DNA from: Eubacteriaceae bacterium | GTDB taxonomy: Bacteria; Bacillota; Clostridia; Eubacteriales; Anaerofustaceae | DNA: 41,918 nucleotides | Assembly: GCA_009782875.1 (NCBI GenBank) | Contig: WRIE01000024.1 | Coordinates: 1-41,918, forward strand | Direction of reading: 5' to 3' | Part shown: positions 1 through 7,928 of the stretch, in pieces | How positions within the stretch are numbered: position 1 is the stretch's first letter | How the letters are laid out: every line of letters begins with the position of its first letter | The notes under the pieces: model-generated | Seen by the model: only the letters and a program-made list of their open reading frames with translations | What the model was told of the DNA's origin: nothing | The model's database searches: none | Made by a program: the position numbers and the translations under genes

Positions 1-100
1 CGAATTGGTCTCTAGTTATGTCGCTTGGATATTTATTTCTCATATAATGGTAAACAGCCTTTTTAGCGTTATTATACCATTTATCGACATTTATGGACAT
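1..100 (-). CDS. IS5-like transposase, N-terminal part only (cut by window edge)
   Basis: A minus-strand frame opens with ATG at 100, behind an AAGAGG-type ribosome site about 9 bases upstream, and runs off the left edge. The 33 visible residues include the stretch KYPSDITRDQF. This resembles the start of IS5-superfamily transposases, which often read YPSDISREQF near the N-terminus. No catalytic residue is visible, so the family call rests on this short motif. The gene lies just downstream of the FtsX-like gene on the same strand, and whether it is complete cannot be judged here. Confidence 0.5.
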   Translation of the reverse strand, partial: MSINVDKWYNNAKKAVYHYMRNKYPSDITRDQF

Positions 101-113
101 ATTAAACAGCCTC

Positions 114-1052
114 TTAATGGAACGCATTTGAGATTTTTTTGATTCTGCTGCCTTCTAACGCAAAAACTAGCATAGCTGCGAACGCGATCGAAACAGCTGC
201 GGTGGACAAGCACAACAAACAAGCCGCTCTCACAAGCTGGATATGGGACCCTTCCAAAACTGAGCCAGGCAAAATTGCCAAATTTGTGGCAAGAAAACCT
301 GTTAGCGAGTACATGCAGGACCTGAAAGCCAACAAAGAGACAGAAGCGCCTGCCATGGCGGCTATCCCCCACTCATACACAATAGGCGCCAAAATTTTCG
401 AACTGCTGGCGCCTAGCGCTTTCTGGCTTTTGAAATCCGGCCTGGACCGAAGCGCTGTATCCCTCGCCTTTGCTGCTTGGAACGCGATCGAACATACGAA
501 AGCGGTTATGAAACACTTGAATGCCATATCCTGGATTTTCTTGTAGTTGTGGTACAGATAATCTACAGCGCTTTCCTGCAGCGTAGCCCCTGTTGCACCG
601 GCTAATGATGAAAGTGTTGGCTTGAAGGCAACCGCCAATTCGGCAGAAGCAATACGCACAGAGAAGTGGGCGCCCAACAAAGCAGGCTCCTTGTATGGGA
701 AATGACGCGCGCTGTAGCCATACCTTCTTTCGATAATAGCTGTTGCCGTCCCCTTGTCAAGATACGTGGCACCCATCACCCCGTCGAAACCCATGATATC
801 AACTAAAAGTGCTTGTATAGCATATTCGTCCAAGTCTGGATCCACAAAAACACACAATTCTATAGGCTTGCCGGAAATCAAGGCGTCTATCTTCTCTCCT
901 TCTAATTTTGCCGCCAAGAAAACACACTCAGAAAAAAAAGCCAGCACATAGAAAAAAAAAGCGGCAGCAACCAAAAACTTCCGCCTTGCCATTGACCGGG
1001 CAGCGGATTTTAGAGCGATTGCCTTATATATAAAAAACACCTCCCCCCCCAT
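114..1052 (-). CDS. FtsX-like ABC permease
   Basis: A 312-residue membrane protein with FtsX architecture. There is one N-terminal membrane helix (about residues 25-48), an extracellular domain (about 50-170), then three helices near 177-195, 222-246 and 275-300. The cytoplasmic KSQKALGASSSKI segment resembles the coupling region of FtsX (KLVGAT-like). FtsX normally works with the ATPase FtsE to control peptidoglycan hydrolases during division. The start codon overlaps the end of the FtsE-like gene as TGAATG, which indicates translational coupling. A run of eight G follows immediately, in codons 1-3, and could allow slippage. The partner ATPase lacks its catalytic motifs, so normal FtsEX function is doubtful. 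Other FtsX/MacB-like roles are possible. Confidence 0.7.
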   Translation of the reverse strand: MGGEVFFIYKAIALKSAARSMARRKFLVAAAFFFYVLAFFSECVFLAAKLEGEKIDALISGKPIELCVFVDPDLDEYAIQALLVDIMGFDGVMGATYLDKGTATAIIERRYGYSARHFPYKEPALLGAHFSVRIASAELAVAFKPTLSSLAGATGATLQESAVDYLYHNYKKIQDMAFKCFITAFVCSIAFQAAKARDTALRSRPDFKSQKALGASSSKILAPIVYEWGIAAMAGASVSLLAFRSCMYSLTGFLATNLAILPGSVLEGSHIQLVRAACLLCLSTAAVSIAFAAMLVFALEGSRIKKISNAFH

Positions 1053-1727
1053 TCAAAATGCCAGCGGCTCGCGTCTTAGCGATTCGCCGTCAAATACTAT
1101 CAGCCTCTCATTTCGAAGGAGCCCAAGCACAGCCAAACGGTTTGAAAACAACACAACACTTATGCCTTGCGCATTGATTGCTTGAAGATAGGAAACAGCT
1201 CCTTTCAACTCCTCCTTTTCAAGGCCTTCAAAAGCATCCTGCACCAACAGCACATTTGGCCTGCACACACTGGCGCGGCATATAGATAGCCTCAACCGGT
1301 CATAACGCCCCAATGCGCTGGCAGCTATGCGGGATTTTGGCAGCAAACCGGCCAATACCATAGCCTCGTTGCACCTCTTCTTGGCCTCCTTGGATGGGAT
1401 ATCCCTAATAGCGAAAGGCAGCCTCACATTTTCCCCAACTGTCATGTCTTCAGCCACGGTTGCATCTGCAAACACAACACCGACCGTCTGCATATACCTA
1501 TCCAGCTTTGCCCCTCTCAACCCGCTTGAGACATCGGAGCCAAAAACAATAACGTCCCCTTCCAATGCGGGAGTCTGCCCCATCAACAAACAAAACACAG
1601 CCAATGGGGCGCTGCCGCCTATGTTTGAGATGACAGCAAACTGGCCGGTATAGATCCGAAAGGAGATGTTTTGGATGGCGCATGAGCCGCCACTAGAGTT
1701 GAGGGACACATTATTGAATATGATCAT
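1053..1727 (-). CDS. FtsE-like ABC protein with degenerate nucleotide-binding motifs
   Basis: A 224-residue protein that aligns along its length with FtsE-type ABC ATPases but has lost the catalytic residues. At the Walker A site (residues 35-43) the lysine position is proline 41. The Q-loop glutamine is alanine (VGVVFAD, residue 87). The LSGG signature reads LGRY (139-142). Walker B reads VLLVQD, with the acidic pair changed to Q163-D164. The H-loop histidine is asparagine 196. The frame is intact and lies directly against the FtsX-like gene, so this looks like a retained pseudo-ATPase and not random decay. It probably cannot hydrolyse ATP normally; a structural or regulatory role beside the permease is inferred. 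The assignment rests on overall pattern and neighbourhood. Confidence 0.65.
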   Translation of the reverse strand: MIIFNNVSLNSSGGSCAIQNISFRIYTGQFAVISNIGGSAPLAVFCLLMGQTPALEGDVIVFGSDVSSGLRGAKLDRYMQTVGVVFADATVAEDMTVGENVRLPFAIRDIPSKEAKKRCNEAMVLAGLLPKSRIAASALGRYDRLRLSICRASVCRPNVLLVQDAFEGLEKEELKGAVSYLQAINAQGISVVLFSNRLAVLGLLRNERLIVFDGESLRREPLAF

Positions 1728-1748
1728 TAGCCTGCCTCCATATGACAG

Positions 1749-2363
1749 TTAAAAGGGGAATCCCACAGGCACGTTGTTGAAAATGTCAGCATAGCCATAT
1801 CTGTCAGAGAAAGTGCCTTTCCCTCCCTTGAAAATGAGGTTTTTGCGGAAATCCGGCCGTTTTGAGCTCCATAACTGCAAGTAGCAGTATTGCGTGTCAA
1901 AAGCCAGCACATGGCGCAAAATCGGGCCTTCCGGGCTAACATGGCTTATAGCTAGCGAAGAATGGCTAACATAAGGGAAAAACTCCATTTCATACTCTCC
2001 CCGCCAGTCTGAATAAATGACTCTAAAGATCCCGTCTTCTTGCTCCAGCTCTCCCCGGCGGCTGGCAACCGAAGCAGCCACGTCCTCTATCGCCTCAAAA
2101 GGCGGAAACATCTCCTCTGCGATTTCTCCGGGATGGTTGTCTATGTACATAAGCAGCTCTGCTTGGTATTTTTTTTGCCATCTTTTAAATTGCCTGGCAA
2201 ATTGGTTATGTGGGCCTAAAAACTTTAAACGGGCTGCTAGGGTGATTGCTATAGCGCAAATGCAAAAAAAGATAAGTTTTTTTGCGTGGCTTTTCAATGT
2301 TTTTTTAGCTTTTGAACCTGTTTCCCCTATATTTGGATCAGGAACTATTTGAAAAACTCCCAT
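1749..2363 (-). CDS. Single-pass membrane protein, unknown function
   Basis: 204 residues with a good ribosome site (AAGGAAGG, three bases before ATG). A basic N-terminus is followed by one hydrophobic segment at about residues 28-46, then a soluble domain probably outside the membrane. That domain contains acidic helices and a beta-rich second half with WRGEYEMEFFPY. I do not recognise a family. It is the first gene of an operon with the FtsE-like and FtsX-like genes (21 bases before the next start), so it may be an accessory or extracellular partner of that pair. The operon context is the only functional clue. Confidence 0.6.
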   Translation of the reverse strand: MGVFQIVPDPNIGETGSKAKKTLKSHAKKLIFFCICAIAITLAARLKFLGPHNQFARQFKRWQKKYQAELLMYIDNHPGEIAEEMFPPFEAIEDVAASVASRRGELEQEDGIFRVIYSDWRGEYEMEFFPYVSHSSLAISHVSPEGPILRHVLAFDTQYCYLQLWSSKRPDFRKNLIFKGGKGTFSDRYGYADIFNNVPVGFPF

Positions 2364-2603
2364 CTGCCTTCCTTCTTCCTGCTTATATTTGTTTACTTAA
2401 ACTTGAAGTGAACTGCATTGCCATGTCCTCAGTTCTATTGCAACCCTCATTTTCTTCATGTCCTTTTGCGTGTATCTATTATCCATGCGTTTGCGGCAAA
2501 AGGGCAAACATGGCCGCACAATTCGCCAATAACCACACTTCCACATTTTTTAGCCGCTGTTAGGGATTCTCCATAAAACAAACCGGGACATGCAACTAAA
2601 ACG

Positions 2604-3631
2604 TCACGCCGCAACAAATACCGAAGCAAGCTTTTTCTCTTCCCTTTTTTTCTTCTTGTTGTCCAATCCATCTAAATATGCCTCAGCTTTTGCAAGTGCA
2701 ATGCGGGCATATTCCGGGCTGACAACGGCAAACCATTCTTCAATGCTTTCTTCCCTGAACAGGGCTTCTTCAAGCATGGACATCGCTTTCTTTGGCGGTG
2801 CGGCGCCTTTCGGGCAGCAGCCTGTTTCCAGGTGCACATTTAGGGCAAACCTGATGTAGACTGCTGTTGAGGCGTATGCCAATACCGCATCAACACTGTC
2901 TAGAATGCACCCGTTCCAATGCTGCCCCAGGCTGCCAAACATGCTCAACCGGGCTGCATTTCGAAAGGTATGGGGGATAGCGGGCCAGCGCCACAAAAAC
3001 ATTGTTGTTTGAGGAGAACTCAAGGATCCTCTTGATCCAATGCCTCCTGCGCATATTGTTTTCCGGGCCATTGTCAAGGTTTATAACAAGCGTGTCGAGC
3101 CCGCCCCCGTTCCCATCCCGCCAGATCTGGAGCATGTCTGCCATATAGTCGGCAGTGGCGCTGCCGGCGGTGATGCGCACCTCGGTTTTTCCAGTTTTCA
3201 CATCATATATGCCAAACGGCGCAACCTGTGCGGTGAATCCAAAATAATGGCTTGTGCCCCGCCCGCCTATGCGGCTTTTGCCGCCACGCGACGATCCGCA
3301 TACGTCAACCCTGTCCTTGCAGCCAATGGATATCTTGCTGTCCGGCTGTCCCCGGCGGCTGCTTTGTGGATAGCCGCTAAATTCTCAAATATCGCATGCC
3401 ATTCGAGGTTCTTTTCAAGGGTTTGGTTTTTTGCGCAGACTTAGCCTGCAATCCAGCTTGTCCACAAGCGTGTACATGGAAGTTTTCGCATGGAAGGCTG
3501 CTGAAGCCAAACTTTTCCCTAGGCTCGCCCATAATCCCCCCATGCTGAGTGGCGAGCAGGACCATGCGCCCTTCAGCCTGGGACCTGCAGAGCATTTGTC
3601 TTCCATAAGTTTGTGGGTGTTGCTGTAACAT
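2604..3631 (-). pseudogene. Frameshifted DDE transposase relic (ISAzo13/IS630-like)
   Basis: Three minus-strand frames join into one transposase. The upstream part carries KTKPLKRTSNGMRYLRI. The middle frame, read through from about 3381, carries DRVDVCGSSRGGKSR and then LVINLDNGPENNMRRRHW followed by YPPYLSKCSPVEHVW, the DDE-type DNGPE and YPPYxSKxxPxE motifs. The last frame resumes with GQHWNGCILDSVDAVLAYA. A single missing G in the minus-strand GTTTGGGGC context (about 2935-2936) explains the last frame change. At least one more shift and a stop near 3381 break the upstream part. The element is therefore inactive. Terminal repeats could not be defined with confidence. The family name is from motif memory. 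Confidence 0.75.
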
Positions 3632-3746
3632 TAGTTGAGATTCCCTTATATTCGTAGATTTTTTATCGAATAACTAGAAAATAAGATTTGGGAATCTTTA
3701 TCTATAGATAATGACGGATTTTGCCATATATTGTCGCTAATGTAAC
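3625..3746. repeat. Nested inverted repeat beside the transposase relic
   Basis: An outer pair GTAACATTAG (3625-3634) and CTAATGTAAC (3737-3746) match at 9 of 10 positions. They enclose a perfect inner pair AGATTCCC (3638-3645) and GGGAATCT (3690-3697). The outer arm starts at the 5-prime edge of the decayed transposase gene. The structure could be an insertion-sequence end, a small non-autonomous element, or a transcript hairpin. No poly-T follows, so a simple terminator is unlikely. Confidence 0.4.
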
Positions 3747-4063
3747 GGCACGTTAATTGATCCGTTGTTATTCTTGGAAGCTCCCTTAACTGCTATCGGC
3801 TTGATTTTTTTCAACAGTTTTTGCAAAATGTCTAAAACCATATATTTAACCTTTCAAAAGCCAATGGCTCCCAGGCATTGGAAACAAGCGCCTGGCAAGT
3901 AGTATTTTATCATATAACAATCACAATTTAACAGCTGGAATCGTTCGGCCAATCTAAATTCTGAGCCTATTTGTTCTATTATCGTATAATGAAATCTTTA
4001 TGTCGCAATTTGGTTAAAAACTATCAAACTGGGAAGACTAAAAAGAAAAGGAGACTGGAAAAA
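3747..4063. other. Intergenic stretch without a recognisable gene
   Basis: AT-rich spacer before the DUF1540 gene. It holds a short hairpin, CCAGGC (3871-3876) pairing with GCCTGG (3890-3895), and a TATAAT box at 3985-3990 that could be the -10 of the downstream gene. The matching -35 is poor. No coding relic was recognised on either strand. Confidence 0.4.
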
Positions 4064-4252
4064 TTGGAAAAACAAAATAGCGCCACACAATCAGTACAAT
4101 GTTCTGTCCAACAGTGCCAATACCATTCAGGAAGCAACAGTTGCTCCCTGTCCTCAATTCAAATCGGCACCCACGAGATGTATCCCACCAAGACTGAATG
4201 CACAGACTGCGAGTCTTTTGCCCTAAAGGCCGGGATGCAAAATAAGAAATAG
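4064..4252 (+). CDS. Small cysteine-rich DUF1540 protein
   Basis: A 62-residue protein, probably beginning at the TTG at 4064, which has AAAGGAG (4047-4053) ten bases upstream. The in-frame ATG much further upstream at 3971 has no ribosome site. The sequence carries CSVQQCQYH, a second cysteine after GSNS, and TECTDCESF near the end. This is the cysteine spacing of DUF1540 proteins common in Clostridia. Four or more cysteines suggest metal binding, but the family's function is unknown. The gene stands alone and is followed by its own terminator. Confidence 0.75.
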   Translation: MEKQNSATQSVQCSVQQCQYHSGSNSCSLSSIQIGTHEMYPTKTECTDCESFALKAGMQNKK

Positions 4253-4276
4253 GAAGAGCTTTATATTTTATATAAA

Positions 4277-4319
4277 GACAAAAAGAGCAGGTGAAATACA
4301 TTTTCCCGCTTTTTTTGTC
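4277..4319 (+). terminator. Rho-independent terminator after the DUF1540 gene
   Basis: AAAAAGAGCAGG (4280-4291) pairs with CCCGCTTTTTTT (4305-4316) with one mismatch and one wobble around a 13-base loop, and the stem runs into the T tract. An outer GAC/GTC pair extends it. Confidence 0.7.
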
Positions 4320-4445
4320 TTAAAAGTTTTTTTAGGATTATTCTCTTGCACATAAAAAAAGCTGGAAACATGCGGCTGGGCGCAGTGGGCACAGATCCCT
4401 TGAAAACAGCATTTAAGCGTTTGTGTGCGCCAATACTGCAAATCA

Positions 4446-4474
4446 TTGACATACATTATCGAATAAGGTATATT
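4446..4474 (+). promoter_or_regulatory. Sigma-A-type promoter of the amino acid importer
   Basis: TTGACA (4446-4451), a 17-base spacer, and TATATT (4469-4474). The predicted start of transcription, about 4481, leaves a short leader of about 26 bases before the substrate-binding-protein ATG at 4507. Confidence 0.8.
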
Positions 4475-4506
4475 TTACTGTAAGTTAAGAGAAAGAGAGA
4501 GGGGAA

Positions 4507-5361
4507 ATGAAAAGACTAATATCAATAATTCTCTGTGTGTCATTAGTTGCCACACTTGCCGCTTGCGGCGGCGGCAATAGCGGCAACAACGCAAACAACA
4601 ACGGGGGCGGAGGCGAAGAACAAGCTGCCCCGTACCTGATCACAGAAGGGGTTCTCCAAGTAGCCTTAGAGCCAGAGTATCCTCCTATGGAGTTTAAAGA
4701 AGGCGATGAGCTGACAGGTTTTGATGTGGAAATGATCAAGGCGATCGGTGAAGAGCTGGGCCTTGAGATTGTGTTCCGCGAGGTTGGCTGGGACGGAATA
4801 TTCCTTGGGCTTGAAGGCAAGCAGTATGATATCATCTGCTCTTCAGTCAGCATCACACAACAAAGGATCGACGACAAAAAGATGAGTTTCACAGATCCGT
4901 ATATGAACAATGGCCAATACATTATAATAAACAAAGACGCCACTGATATTGTCCAGCTTTCTGACCTTGAAGGCATGAAAGTCGGAGTCCAATCTGCGAC
5001 AACAGCCGACGAGGCATGCAGGAAATATCTTGAGACTCCTGGCTCTGTCCAGTATACACTGCAGCCATATGACGCAGTGAACGTTACGCTCCTGGCGCTT
5101 GAAGCAGGGCAGCTTGACGCAGTTGTGTGCGACGCGGTTGTCGCAATGGCTTTTGTGAACAGCTCCGACAAATTTGCGATCTCTACTGCTAAAATGACCA
5201 ACGAGCCAATAGCTATTGCCGTCGGCTACGGCAATGAAGAGCTTATTAGCAGACTAAATGAGGCAATCGCTGCAATTAAGGCAAAAGGAGTCCTATCCGA
5301 GCTTTCGATTAAATATGTTGAAGTTGACATAACTGAAGACATAGACACAGTTCTCAAATAG
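4507..5361 (+). CDS. Polar amino acid ABC transporter, substrate-binding lipoprotein
   Basis: 284 residues. A lipoprotein signal peptide ends at LAAC (cysteine 20), followed by a flexible Gly/Asn linker. The mature part is a family-3 solute-binding protein, with YPPMEFKEGDELTGFDVEM, the usual opening of the amino-acid-binding lobe, and later SDLEGMKVGVQSATTAD. It would sit on the outer membrane face and deliver an amino acid to the permease and ATPase encoded just downstream. The exact ligand cannot be read from sequence. GAGAGGGG lies just before the ATG, and the gene has its own promoter. Confidence 0.9.
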   Translation: MKRLISIILCVSLVATLAACGGGNSGNNANNNGGGGEEQAAPYLITEGVLQVALEPEYPPMEFKEGDELTGFDVEMIKAIGEELGLEIVFREVGWDGIFLGLEGKQYDIICSSVSITQQRIDDKKMSFTDPYMNNGQYIIINKDATDIVQLSDLEGMKVGVQSATTADEACRKYLETPGSVQYTLQPYDAVNVTLLALEAGQLDAVVCDAVVAMAFVNSSDKFAISTAKMTNEPIAIAVGYGNEELISRLNEAIAAIKAKGVLSELSIKYVEVDITEDIDTVLK

Positions 5362-5453
5362 CACGGCAATCACGGCATAGAGCCACAAAGACAACTATGG
5401 GCCGGAAACGATATTTTCCGGTCCATTTGTGCGGTTAGCAGGAGGCATTCTAT

Positions 5454-6152
5454 ATGAGCCCAATTACTATCTCATTTATCAGGGGCACAGTTATTACATT
5501 GGCATTGACAATCGCAAGCATTATTTTCGGTATCATCCTTGCACTTATACTGGCATTTATGCGCATGGGAAAATCAAAGATCCTCAACGGTTTTGCTTGG
5601 TTCTATGTATGGATCTTCAGAGGCACTCCACTCTTCTTGCAGATTGTAGTAATCAATTTCGTCCCTCCCCTTATTTATCTATCTGTCACTGGCAAGCCTA
5701 TGCCCAGGTCAAATGGGATAATGACGGCAGGATATCTGCCTATGCTGTTGACCTCTGGAGAGTTCAAATCTGGAATTATAGCCCTCGCACTGAATACCGG
5801 CGCATATTGCTGCGAGATAATAAGAGCTGGCATCGAATCGATTGACATTGGCCAGCATGAAGCGGCTAAAGCTCTTGGCATGAGCAAATTCACTGCAATG
5901 AGCAAAGTCATCATCCCCCAAACAATGAAAAGGATTATACCCCCATTCTCAAATGAATTCACTTTGATTTTGAAAGACTCCTCTTTGGTCTCTACAATTG
6001 GCCTGACAGAGCTTGCCCGTGTTTCCAGGCAATTGTCAGCGGGGGGCAAATGGTCCTATCTTTTTGTCGGGGCAGCTATTTACTTGTTTTTGACTACATT
6101 CTCCACCTTTGCATTTGACAAGTTGGAAAAATATTTTGGCAGGTACGAATAA
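5454..6152 (+). CDS. Polar amino acid ABC transporter, permease
   Basis: 232 residues with about five membrane helices, opening with a hydrophobic segment at residues 7-35 and the RGTPLFLQ motif typical of HisM/GlnP-type permeases. The coupling loop reads [20 protein letters not shown], the canonical EAA motif that contacts the ATPase. The ribosome site is AGGAGG, about eight bases before ATG. The gap of 92 bases after the binding protein contains a weak ACGGCAATCACGGCA repeat but no terminator. The stop overlaps the next start as TAATG, showing coupling to the ATPase. Confidence 0.92.
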   Translation: MSPITISFIRGTVITLALTIASIIFGIILALILAFMRMGKSKILNGFAWFYVWIFRGTPLFLQIVVINFVPPLIYLSVTGKPMPRSNGIMTAGYLPMLLTSGEFKSGIIALALNTGAYCCEIIRAGIESIDIGQHEAAKALGMSKFTAMSKVIIPQTMKRIIPPFSNEFTLILKDSSLVSTIGLTELARVSRQLSAGGKWSYLFVGAAIYLFLTTFSTFAFDKLEKYFGRYE

Positions 6153-6913
6153 TGTCTATGGTTAGGACTGAAAACCTGAAGAAAAGCTTTGGCGACAACG
6201 AAGTATTAAAAGGGATCTCAATAGAGGTCAACAAAGGAGAGGTCCTATGCGTCATTGGGCCTTCCGGATCAGGCAAAAGCACATTTTTGCGTTGTCTAAA
6301 CAACTTGGAGACCATTGACTCCGGATTGATTTATATTGATGATGAGTTGATAGTCCACAGGGAGGACGGCAAGAACTTGAAAGACATGTCACCGAAAAAA
6401 GTCTCGACTTTGTGCATCAAGCTTGGCATGGTATTCCAAAGGTTCAACCTTTTCCCACATAAGACTGCAGTCGAAAACTTGATGCTGGCGCCCATGTCTA
6501 TAAAAAAAGTCAAAAAGGAAGAAGCATACAGCAAATCTATGGAGATCTTAAAAAAAGTTGGCCTTGTGGACAAGGCTGGCAGCTATCCAAGCAAGCTATC
6601 TGGAGGGCAGCAACAACGGGTCGCTATCGCTAGGGCTTTGGCAATGGAACCGGAGATAATGCTATTTGACGAGCCAACCTCTTCGCTCGATCCAGAATTG
6701 GTCGGGGAAGTATTGGAAGTCATGAAGGACCTGGCGCAAGAAATGATGACTATGATCGTTGTGACCCATGAGATGGGTTTCGCAAAAGACGTGGCAAGCC
6801 GGGTGGTCTTCATGGATGGCGGATATATCGCTGAGGAAGGTCACCCTCAAGAAATCTTTGCGAACCCAAAGAACGACAGGACCCGGGAGTTTTTAAACAG
6901 GATTCTCATCTAA
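6152..6913 (+). CDS. Polar amino acid ABC transporter, ATP-binding protein
   Basis: 253 residues with all motifs intact: Walker [10 protein letters not shown] near residue 33, Q-loop [10 protein letters not shown], signature LSGGQQQR, Walker [13 protein letters not shown], and switch histidine in VVTHEMGFA. The FNLFPHKT segment and overall length are typical of the GlnQ/HisP group. The ATG overlaps the permease stop by one base. Together with the two preceding genes it forms a complete three-gene importer that ends at the terminator after 6948. Confidence 0.93.
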   Translation: MSMVRTENLKKSFGDNEVLKGISIEVNKGEVLCVIGPSGSGKSTFLRCLNNLETIDSGLIYIDDELIVHREDGKNLKDMSPKKVSTLCIKLGMVFQRFNLFPHKTAVENLMLAPMSIKKVKKEEAYSKSMEILKKVGLVDKAGSYPSKLSGGQQQRVAIARALAMEPEIMLFDEPTSSLDPELVGEVLEVMKDLAQEMMTMIVVTHEMGFAKDVASRVVFMDGGYIAEEGHPQEIFANPKNDRTREFLNRILI

Positions 6914-6947
6914 TTTGTTGGTTAAATGTGTACAGTTTGTGTCAATA

Positions 6948-6980
6948 ATCCGAATTCAACATAATTTTTCGGATGTTTTT
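6948..6980 (+). terminator. Terminator of the amino acid importer operon
   Basis: A perfect ATCCGAA (6948-6954) and TTCGGAT (6968-6974) stem with a 13-base loop, followed by GTTTTT. It lies directly before the promoter of the infC operon. Confidence 0.65.
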
Positions 6981-6990
6981 GCAAAAATAA

Positions 6991-7019
6991 TTGACGGCTC
7001 TCATATACTGTGATAGAAT
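6991..7019 (+). promoter_or_regulatory. Sigma-A-type promoter of infC-rpmI-rplT
   Basis: TTGACG (6991-6996), a 17-base spacer and TAGAAT (7014-7019). Transcription would begin near 7026, giving a leader of about 145 bases before infC. Confidence 0.8.
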
Positions 7020-7025
7020 TGAGTG

Positions 7026-7140
7026 CCAATATACGTAAAGAAGAAGACAATGTTGTCTTCTCACCTATCGGCTCGCGCTTATAGGTAAATAAGTAGGTAT
7101 TTGCTTATTTTTTGCGCGCGTGCCTGTGCGCTTTTTTTTT
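7026..7140 (+). promoter_or_regulatory. L20-type leader with intrinsic attenuator upstream of infC
   Basis: The leader has four successive hairpins. They are GAAGACA/TGTCTTC (7043-7060), ACCTAT/ATAGGT (7063-7086), AAATAAG/CTTATTT (7087-7110), and a GC-rich stem GCGCGC/GTGCGC (7114-7131) followed by nine T. The last is a terminator 20 bases before the infC ribosome site. In Bacillota this operon is known to be repressed by free L20 binding its leader. The position and terminator fit that mechanism; the exact L20 site is inferred and its fold was not matched to the published model. Confidence 0.65.
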
Positions 7141-7172
7141 ACAGACCGTCCATTTTTACGGAGGTGAATAGT

Positions 7173-7694
7173 ATAAAAGATTTTCAAACCAATGAGTCTA
7201 TCCGCGACAAGGAGATTCGCGTTATTGATGAGAATGGGGCAATGCTTGGAGTCATGCCACTGCAAGAAGCTTTGCGTCTTGCCAACGATAAAGAGCTTGA
7301 CTTGGTCAAGGTTTCCCCTGAGGCGAAACCGCCTGTTTGCAAGATCTTAGATTATGGAAAGTTCCGCTATGAGCAATCTAGGCGCCTTAAAGATGCCAAG
7401 AAAAACCAGCGCTTCACAACAATAAAAGAGGTGCGTACCTCTGTGCGTGTCCAAGACCATGATTTGCAAGTCAAAGTGAAAAACATCCAGAAATTCATTG
7501 GTGATGGAGACAAAGTAAAAGTTTCCGTGCGTCTGCGTGGCCGTGAGATGGTATATGCAGAAAAAGGCAGAGAATTGCTGCTCCGCATAAAAGATATGAT
7601 CGGCGATGATTGCGTGATTGAAAGGGCGCCACGTGCCGAAGGCCGTAACTACACAATGTTTTTAGCGCCTAAAAAGCAACAGCAACAACAGTAA
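7173..7694 (+). CDS. infC: Translation initiation factor IF-3
   Basis: 173 residues if started at the ATA codon at 7173. GGAGG (7160-7164) lies eight bases upstream of it. The only closer canonical alternative, GTG at 7164, overlaps the ribosome site itself. IF-3 genes often use rare starts (AUU in Escherichia coli), which supports ATA here. The protein opens KDFQTNESIRDKEIRVIDENG, trimmed of the start residue, and carries the IF-3 core KPPVCKILDYGKFRYEQ. The end is glutamine-rich. IF-3 binds the 30S subunit and checks initiation. It is the first gene of the operon with rpmI and rplT. Confidence 0.93.
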   Translation: MKDFQTNESIRDKEIRVIDENGAMLGVMPLQEALRLANDKELDLVKVSPEAKPPVCKILDYGKFRYEQSRRLKDAKKNQRFTTIKEVRTSVRVQDHDLQVKVKNIQKFIGDGDKVKVSVRLRGREMVYAEKGRELLLRIKDMIGDDCVIERAPRAEGRNYTMFLAPKKQQQQQ

Positions 7695-7722
7695 TATTTA
7701 ATTCGTCACAGGAGGGATACCT

Positions 7723-7917
7723 ATGCCCAAAATGAAAACCCACAGGGGCGCTGCCAAAAGGTTCAAGCGCCTAAAATCAGGGCGCATAAAAAGAGCTTGC
7801 GCCAATAAAAACCACATTCTAAATAAGAAGCCAACTAAACGCAAAAGGCGTCTTAGAAAAGGCGTGATGATGTCCAAAGCGGATGTTGGAAGGTTCAAAC
7901 AGATACTGGCGAGGTAG
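7723..7917 (+). CDS. rpmI: 50S ribosomal protein L35
   Basis: A 64-residue, very basic protein with the L35 opening [15 protein letters not shown] and the characteristic [16 protein letters not shown] segment. AGGAGGG precedes the ATG. It lies between infC and rplT, as in nearly all Bacillota, with only 11 bases to rplT. It is a structural component of the large ribosomal subunit. Confidence 0.97.
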   Translation: MPKMKTHRGAAKRFKRLKSGRIKRACANKNHILNKKPTKRKRRLRKGVMMSKADVGRFKQILAR

Positions 7918-7928
7918 GAGGAAAATAA

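Noticed and set aside
46-81. AATGGTA/TACCATT inverted repeat as a terminator for the FtsX-like gene
   Set aside because: It lies inside the start of the transposase reading frame on the same strand, has a long loop and lacks a T tract.
139-546. Plus-strand frame of about 135 codons
   Set aside because: It is antisense to the FtsX-like gene, has no ribosome site and shows no motif.
3040-3444. Plus-strand frame over the transposase relic
   Set aside because: Transposase motifs are clear on the opposite strand; this frame is a shadow.
7101-7172. N-terminal extension of IF-3
   Set aside because: It would include the attenuator terminator and the ribosome site; conserved IF-3 sequence begins after 7173.
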